A DNA stretch of 64,000 nucleotides from positions 19,503-83,502 of the forward strand of contig JAEUUA010000008.1 in the NCBI GenBank assembly GCA_016787755.1, in the 5' to 3' direction. A model generated the notes under the pieces. The model saw only the letters and a list, made by a program, of their open reading frames with translations. It searched no databases and had not been told where the DNA came from. Of this stretch, positions 59,176-64,000 are shown piece by piece. Every line of letters begins with the position of its first letter. The stretch's first letter is position 1. A program made the position numbers and the translations under genes. Source of the stretch: Cyclobacteriaceae bacterium. GTDB lineage: Bacteria; Bacteroidota; Bacteroidia; Cytophagales; Cyclobacteriaceae.

Positions 59176-60263
59176 CGGATTCTTTTGACAACTAACGCCC
59201 GTAGGCCGGTGACAAGATAATAAAAGGTGAAAATAAAATCTAAAATAGGTGTTTTCAAATACTCAAAGTGCCCACCCAGCGTGCGTGAGCTACTATTAAA
59301 AAGCATGCCTACTAAAATCCAACGCACCAAAAAAACACACGCAATGATCAGGCTAAATCCATTAAGTAAAGAATACGGAAGAACAATAAACCAGATTGCC
59401 AACCACGACAGCGAGAAAATTCCAAGAATCATCCTATCCCAAAATCGATAGCGCTTGCCTACTGACAGATGCCTGAGCTTTTGATAAAAGAAATTTGACC
59501 AGGTTTTCTCGGGTTTCGAAAACGTAATGGCATCGGCACCTACAGAAACCATTGTATTCAATCCGGTAGCATGACTATTCACAAATAAATCATCATCGCC
59601 CCCTGTAACTTCTAAATGGGTATTAAATCCTTTCTTCTGAAAGAATAAAGTTTTTGTATAAGCAAGATTGCGACCCACTCCCATATACGGGCGACCTAAT
59701 TTTGCCAATCCTATAAATTGAATGGCGGTAAGCAAAGACTCAAATCGAATAAATGCATTTAACCAGCCTTCTTGTTTCTCATACGGTGAGTAGCCCAACA
59801 CAATTTGGGTTCGATCATCGTATTTTTCAGTCATGTGCTTTATCCATTGATCACAAGCCGGACGACAATCGGCATCGGTTAACAGCAGCCATTCATACTT
59901 GGCAGCTTTAATCCCAAGTGTTAACGCAAACTTCTTTCCATTCAGGTAATCGGGCTTGTGCACAACCCGAACCATTTTAAGTCTGTCATACTCAGCAGTA
60001 GCCTGCTGCAGATAATCATACGTACCATCATTGCTGCGATCCTCCACAATGATCACTTCAAACTCAGGGTGATCTTGTTTTAATAGTAGGGGGATCAGCT
60101 CCTTAAGGTTTTCTTCCTCATCGTGGGCACACACAATTACCGAAACTGGATGGGGAGGACTAGCTTCCATAGGATCTTTTTTACTGATTCCTATAAAAAA
60201 GACTAGCAGGTAAATAAATTGAATACTTACAATCAGGATGCAAATAAGAGCAAAGGCAGACAA
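59163..60263 (-). CDS. Membrane glycosyltransferase family 2
   Basis: A 366-residue GT2 enzyme with an N-terminal helix (FALICILIVSIQFIYLLVFF), the nucleotide-sugar site (VSVIVCAHDEEENLKELI), VEDRSNDGT, the metal motif LLTDADCRP, the acceptor-site GGDDDLFVN and a QKLRHLSVGKRY helix. Three C-terminal helices follow. It transfers a sugar from an activated donor, probably for surface polysaccharide or lipid; the exact reaction is unknown. A full promoter match lies 28 bases upstream, and the sigma factor gene overlaps its 3' end. Confidence 0.9.
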   Translation of the reverse strand: MSAFALICILIVSIQFIYLLVFFIGISKKDPMEASPPHPVSVIVCAHDEEENLKELIPLLLKQDHPEFEVIIVEDRSNDGTYDYLQQATAEYDRLKMVRVVHKPDYLNGKKFALTLGIKAAKYEWLLLTDADCRPACDQWIKHMTEKYDDRTQIVLGYSPYEKQEGWLNAFIRFESLLTAIQFIGLAKLGRPYMGVGRNLAYTKTLFFQKKGFNTHLEVTGGDDDLFVNSHATGLNTMVSVGADAITFSKPEKTWSNFFYQKLRHLSVGKRYRFWDRMILGIFSLSWLAIWFIVLPYSLLNGFSLIIACVFLVRWILVGMLFNSSSRTLGGHFEYLKTPILDFIFTFYYLVTGLRALVVKRIRWKN

Positions 60264-60290
60264 GGAAGATTGAGTTAGTTAAAAAACGCA

Positions 60291-60321
60291 CAAATATAGG
60301 GCGCAGTTGAAGCTAATCAAA
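60291..60321 (-). promoter_or_regulatory. Bacteroidota-type promoter for glycosyltransferase-sigma operon
   Basis: On the minus strand, TTTG (60321-60318) and TATATTTG (60298-60291) are separated by 19 bases, an exact fit to TTTG-N17-23-TAnnTTTG. The expected transcription start is near 60285, about 22 bases before the ATG at 60263. Confidence 0.6.
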
Positions 60322-60406
60322 CCTAAGTTTTTTTGAAATTGGTGAGAAAGAACCAGGGATAGAGGAAAAGGAAATATTGATAAAATAATACTTAGATAAT
60401 CACCGT

Positions 60407-60418
60407 GTCCGAAGCGAG
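60407..60418 (+). repeat. 12-base direct repeat, left copy
   Basis: GTCCGAAGCGAG occurs here and again at 61058-61069, on the same strand, framing the four-helix gene 60438-60986. The two copies are 651 bases apart. Possibly short dispersed repeats of the genome. Confidence 0.6.
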
Positions 60419-60437
60419 ACCCTCTTAGAGAAATAAA

Positions 60438-60986
60438 TTATTTTGATGTATCAACATCCTTGTCATCAATCTTTACAATCCATGCAGCAATTGGTCCACT
60501 GTTGGATACAGTGATTACCCCTGTTAAGAGTTTCAAAATTAAATATATTACTTCAGGCTTTCTATTTGAGGCTTCCCAATAACGCCCCATTTCTTCCCTA
60601 CCAAATTCATTAAAGTATAGATACTGGGCAATGCTTTTCAATATTTCTGGGATTGCGTCTACAATGGCCATAACCCCTATAAAAATAATTACAAGTTGAA
60701 TTAGGTCATACTTACTTACCCCTAGTTCTAATCGCTCATTATAACCCTTTGATAAAATCGTTGAGATCAACTCAGACTTATAAATTAATATTGAAGCAAG
60801 AGCTATATCGAGAGCAAATCCTAAGGTAATTTGTCCAACATAGGAAAGTGATTGACCATCCGGCCGTTCCGTGAAATCAATATAAATACCATAAATTAGA
60901 ATTTGCTTGATATCCAGAAAGGCATATACGAGGCAAAGGAGTCCAATTGATTTACTAACAATCTTTATAATTTGTTTTTGTTCCAT
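60438..60986 (-). CDS. Four-helix membrane protein, unknown
   Basis: A 182-residue membrane protein with four predicted helices (IGLLCLVYAFLDIKQILIYGIYI, ITLGFALDIALASILIY, LIQLVIIFIGVMAIVDAI and ILKLLTGVITVSNSGPIAAWI). I recognise no family. It stands alone and is framed on both sides by an exact 12-base direct repeat, which may mean the gene arrived as a small insertion. Confidence 0.6.
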   Translation of the reverse strand: MEQKQIIKIVSKSIGLLCLVYAFLDIKQILIYGIYIDFTERPDGQSLSYVGQITLGFALDIALASILIYKSELISTILSKGYNERLELGVSKYDLIQLVIIFIGVMAIVDAIPEILKSIAQYLYFNEFGREEMGRYWEASNRKPEVIYLILKLLTGVITVSNSGPIAAWIVKIDDKDVDTSK

Positions 60987-61057
60987 TCAACAATCACTTT
61001 AAAGATTAGAACTACAGCGTCTCAATATACAATTGCTGATATTTAGATTCCTGCAGA

Positions 61058-61069
61058 GTCCGAAGCGAG
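61058..61069 (+). repeat. 12-base direct repeat, right copy
   Basis: Second copy of GTCCGAAGCGAG (see 60407-60418), in the space between the four-helix gene and the caspase-family gene. Confidence 0.6.
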
Positions 61070-61116
61070 TAGTCCTCAATTATTTTTCCGTTTTGACATG
61101 AGCCTCACGAGAGTGC

Positions 61117-63663
61117 TTATTTATAAAGCGTTAATATAAAATCATTACCGAAAGAATAAGCTGAAGGAAATTGGGGAGTGCCATTTAATTTTTCGGTAAG
61201 TTCGGGAACCAGGTTTTCAACAAAGGTACTCAACTCGCGAACAGTTAGCTTTTTATCCTGATTGGTATCGCCTTGGCCTTTTATTCCTTCTAATAGAGTG
61301 TGCGTAAAAATGCCGTGACCGAGTTTATCGAATTCCGTAGCAAACTGATTAGTTCCGGTTGAAGTGATCCAAAATGTTCCTGTGCTTCGCGCCAGCTGAG
61401 CAATAGCTTTTTCTTCTGCAGCTCCACGCACAGCCAACGCCTCTAATGCACCTGACGACTGGCACGCATCCAAAATAAAAACTTGTTTCTGTGCATTGAT
61501 AGATTGTGAATATTTTCTCAATTCAGCAGCAGATATTCCTTTTTCTGTGAGCATATCATCACGGCCATAAAGCTGCGTAACATCGTGCGGCACTAAAAAA
61601 AAATCTCGCGATTGTGTCTCTTGTCCAGACATAACCCCATGTCCGGCATAATATACTATCAGTAAGTCCTGTTCCAGTGCTTTGCTTTTAATATCTTCAA
61701 AGGCATTTATGATATTTACTTTAACAGCTTTGTCATTCCGAATGCTGTAAGTCACGATGTTCGGAAAAAGTGAAGCGGAATTTGTTTTGACCAAATTTTC
61801 TACACCGTCTGCATCAGCCTGGGCGTAATTAAGATTGTATTTCGGGTTCCGGTACGTGTTGATCCCCACCGTGAGCAAATACAATTTGGGTGCTTCCGCG
61901 GAGGCCCCGCTGTACTCGACCGTGAACTTCACCTTCTCCGCCTCTATGCCAGACTTGCTGGTGGCCGTAACAAAAAAATAGTTGGCCGACCCGAATGAAT
62001 TAGTGAGCGATACATCAAACGAATATTGCGATGATCCATTATTGCTTTGCGATTTAACCAGCTTGCCATTGTGGTGCAGCCTTACTTCCTCTATTTCACT
62101 TGCATTTGCCGTTACCGTTACTTCTAATTTATTGGATTTGGATTGCGATTTAAATGTTGCTCCGGCAGAGGAAGTACTATTAAAACTTTTTAAGGTCAGG
62201 GTGGGAATTCTGGTTATTACATTGTCAATATCAAACGTGGCTCTTGAAATATTTTCACCTGACAGTATCTGGCTGAGCAACTTGGGTGTAAAATTTTTGT
62301 CAAGTGTTCGTTCCAGATATGTCTTTTCTGTTGATCTACGAGAGGTCCAGTAGACATTTTTCAAAGCATCCATATCTCCATCTACCCGACCATCGCGGGC
62401 AACTACTGCATAATTATCAGACCCATCGCAATAAAAATAGCCTGTTATTTGCATAGCATCAAGGTCAAAAATTTTGCTTGAGTTGATGTATACAAACTCT
62501 CCTTGTTTACGGGCAGGACTGGTTGTGTAGAGTAGATATTTATTGTTGCTGAGTCTCGCATGCTTAGAAAAAAATACAATACCCTGAAAAGCTGTATTAG
62601 CCATTGTATAAGCCTTATTATCGGAATTCATACGGTACTTTATGCTTCCGTCATTTATGCTAAATACTTTGAATTCAGTATTATTTCCCCACAATAAATT
62701 ATCTCCATTCAATTCTAAAATCTCTGCATATTTATCTTTTAATTCAGGGAATTTGAACTCTTTTGAGGTGCGGTTGGACAATGAAATTACTTCAAGCCTG
62801 ATATTGTCTTTCTCGCCTGAAAGATTATCAAAAAGACAAATGAGGTTTCCGTTAAAATCAAAACTAATCTTGGAATACTCTTTGGCTCCACTATTAGCCC
62901 CACTAAAGGAAGATATCTCCTTACCTGTTGACGCGTCTAAAAGTTTGATTTGATGGTCCCTTAAAAATGCAATGTACTTGCCTGTGGGGTCTATTATTGT
63001 TTCGGATTCTATGCTGCCAATTTCCACTACATACTTCTCTACGAAGCTATGGGCATCAAATGCCGTAATGAACTGCCGGGCGGTCATAATATTTTTTGGT
63101 CTGGAGAAAAGAATTAATTGGGTAGCCTCAGAGTACATTAATGAAGAGCCCAGAGTTGCAGGATTGTTGAGCCCTTTCCCGATTAAGTAGGCCATCGGCT
63201 CTTTACCAGTTGTAATATCGTACACATTAATCCATGTTTCGGGCTTCGTGGCGCTAAGTCCGGTAGTTGTCATGAATACCAATCTGCTCCCGGCAAAAAC
63301 CATTAAATATGGATGCGTTAGATGAAAATTTCTAAGTGAATAAATGAACCGCTGTTTCTGAACATCAAATATTTTCAAGGTATAGCTATTGAGTTTCTCC
63401 TTCCAACCCTTCAATGTATCGGCCACGTTTATATATGCAATAGCTAAATATCTCCCATCTGGCGAAGTAACTACTTTCAACTGCGTAAGGGCATCTTTTC
63501 CTATGTCGTAGCCCAGTCTTAGGTCGTCTGCCTGATTATTTTCAAAGACAGTGGATTGTGATGTTGGCTGGACAGGTGCAGGTTGCGTTTTGGGGGTTCT
63601 CTTCTGGGCGATGGCCCCCAATGAGAGGGCGATCAGGAGCAAAAATGCAGTTGACCTTTTCAT
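61117..63663 (-). CDS. Exported caspase-family (C14-type) protein with EF-hand-like loop
   Basis: About 848 residues from the ATG at 63663, where a signal sequence begins (MKRSTAFLLLIALSLGAIAQ); an ATG 14 codons upstream is less likely. Residues 60-460 contain WD40-like or beta-propeller-type strands (VVTSPDGRYLAIAYI, IDPTGKYIAFLRDHQIKLLDASTG). A beta-sandwich-like linker (~500-590) precedes the caspase domain, with predicted catalytic H675 in YYAGHG and C734 in LDACQSS. An EF-hand-like loop DTNQDKKLTVRE (799-810) follows the domain and fits calcium ligands at positions 1, 3, 5 and 12. Bacterial members are orthocaspase-like proteases; the substrate is unknown. Confidence 0.9.
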   Translation of the reverse strand: MKRSTAFLLLIALSLGAIAQKRTPKTQPAPVQPTSQSTVFENNQADDLRLGYDIGKDALTQLKVVTSPDGRYLAIAYINVADTLKGWKEKLNSYTLKIFDVQKQRFIYSLRNFHLTHPYLMVFAGSRLVFMTTTGLSATKPETWINVYDITTGKEPMAYLIGKGLNNPATLGSSLMYSEATQLILFSRPKNIMTARQFITAFDAHSFVEKYVVEIGSIESETIIDPTGKYIAFLRDHQIKLLDASTGKEISSFSGANSGAKEYSKISFDFNGNLICLFDNLSGEKDNIRLEVISLSNRTSKEFKFPELKDKYAEILELNGDNLLWGNNTEFKVFSINDGSIKYRMNSDNKAYTMANTAFQGIVFFSKHARLSNNKYLLYTTSPARKQGEFVYINSSKIFDLDAMQITGYFYCDGSDNYAVVARDGRVDGDMDALKNVYWTSRRSTEKTYLERTLDKNFTPKLLSQILSGENISRATFDIDNVITRIPTLTLKSFNSTSSAGATFKSQSKSNKLEVTVTANASEIEEVRLHHNGKLVKSQSNNGSSQYSFDVSLTNSFGSANYFFVTATSKSGIEAEKVKFTVEYSGASAEAPKLYLLTVGINTYRNPKYNLNYAQADADGVENLVKTNSASLFPNIVTYSIRNDKAVKVNIINAFEDIKSKALEQDLLIVYYAGHGVMSGQETQSRDFFLVPHDVTQLYGRDDMLTEKGISAAELRKYSQSINAQKQVFILDACQSSGALEALAVRGAAEEKAIAQLARSTGTFWITSTGTNQFATEFDKLGHGIFTHTLLEGIKGQGDTNQDKKLTVRELSTFVENLVPELTEKLNGTPQFPSAYSFGNDFILTLYK

Positions 63664-64000
63664 GATGTATATGATATGCAGGTTACAAACTAGCAAAAAA
63701 AGCAATCTTTTTTAAAAAAGTTAGGATGGTGGAAACACAAAGATATGCGGTGCCTAATAGTATTGCCTTCTTGATGGCTTTGTATTTGAGTCCAAAAGTC
63801 CACTTTATCAGCGAGCGAGAAATTGAGATTGCGAATTGTCCATGTAAATAAATTGGCCACAACGTTGGTGTTTATTTTGTTGCGGGTATAGGAGGTTTTA
63901 AAAATGGAGCGTAGCGGAATGTTAAAACCGACCTGCTCCGTCATTGTCCCCCGACACCGAACGAAATTAAGAAACAAAAGCTACAACCAAACACTGCACC
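63664..64000. other. Spacer without a recognised gene at the right edge
   Basis: The last 337 bases hold the upstream region of the caspase-family gene. A minus-strand frame at 63690-63977 is open for 95 codons but has no signal peptide and no recognisable family, and it overlaps the caspase 5' region, so I do not call it. No tRNA or repeat array is seen. Confidence 0.5.

Noticed and set aside
63690..63977. 95-codon minus-strand open frame at the right edge
   Set aside because: No signal, family or plausible start context, and it overlaps the start of the caspase gene.

Overview
The window reads as chromosomal DNA of a Bacteroidota member, most likely from the Cytophagales side of the phylum. 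The evidence is a type IX secretion sorting-domain protein, LptD and LysS of the Bacteroidota kind, many MKK-type signal peptides and lipoproteins, and promoter-like sites that fit the phylum-specific TTTG-N17-23-TAnnTTTG pattern. Genes are tightly packed on both strands. I saw no rRNA, tRNA, CRISPR array, prophage or intact insertion sequence; one frameshifted transposase remnant lies near 45 kb.

Layout. 0-4.5 kb: a MarC-type membrane protein tail, RNase HI, a bile-acid/sodium symporter family carrier, an acyltransferase, a saccharopine dehydrogenase-like enzyme and cytidine deaminase. 4.6-10.2 kb: a SiaC/DUF1987 protein, a 1022-residue TerB-ABC-ABCG-type transporter, two exported proteins and an esterase. 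10.2-17.4 kb: a SirB1-type protein, an acyl-CoA carboxylase beta subunit, then an envelope block (MlaD-like, cell-wall amidase, LptD). 17.5-23.2 kb: LysS, proline dehydrogenase, AroB and AroA. 23.4-30.4 kb: a lipoprotein, an M42 peptidase, a VanX-like dipeptidase divergent from a penicillin-acylase-family hydrolase, a class V aminotransferase-fold enzyme and a membrane protein.

30.4-40.2 kb is a minus-strand run: an exported sugar-isomerase-like TIM barrel, two tandem exported TPR-CHAT proteins, a Dabb lipoprotein, an unusual exported M20 peptidase and a DUF819 membrane protein. 40.2-43.9 kb carries an rRNA m5C methyltransferase, an FGE-sulfatase-fold secreted protein and a Tat-exported Gfo/Idh/MocA oxidoreductase. 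43.9-45.2 kb is a small accessory patch with short unknown ORFs, an HNH nuclease and the decayed transposase. 45.3-51.8 kb holds PlsC, the fluoride channel CrcB, a T9SS protein paired with a fibre-like secreted protein, RsmG, small membrane peptides and a K+/H+ antiporter. 51.8-55.1 kb is the circularly permuted ATP-grasp / alpha-E / transglutaminase operon. 55.3-57.8 kb holds a two-domain haloperoxidase/PAP2 lipoprotein and an outer-membrane barrel. 57.9-63.7 kb holds an ECF sigma factor, a membrane glycosyltransferase and a secreted caspase-family protein with an EF-hand-like loop.

The most interesting content is the concentration of exported caspase-clan proteins (two CHAT, one C14), the ATP-grasp operon, the haloperoxidase with a decayed N-terminal copy of its own fold, and a symmetrical divergent promoter at 26.16 kb. 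All function calls rest on motif recognition by eye; no database search was run.
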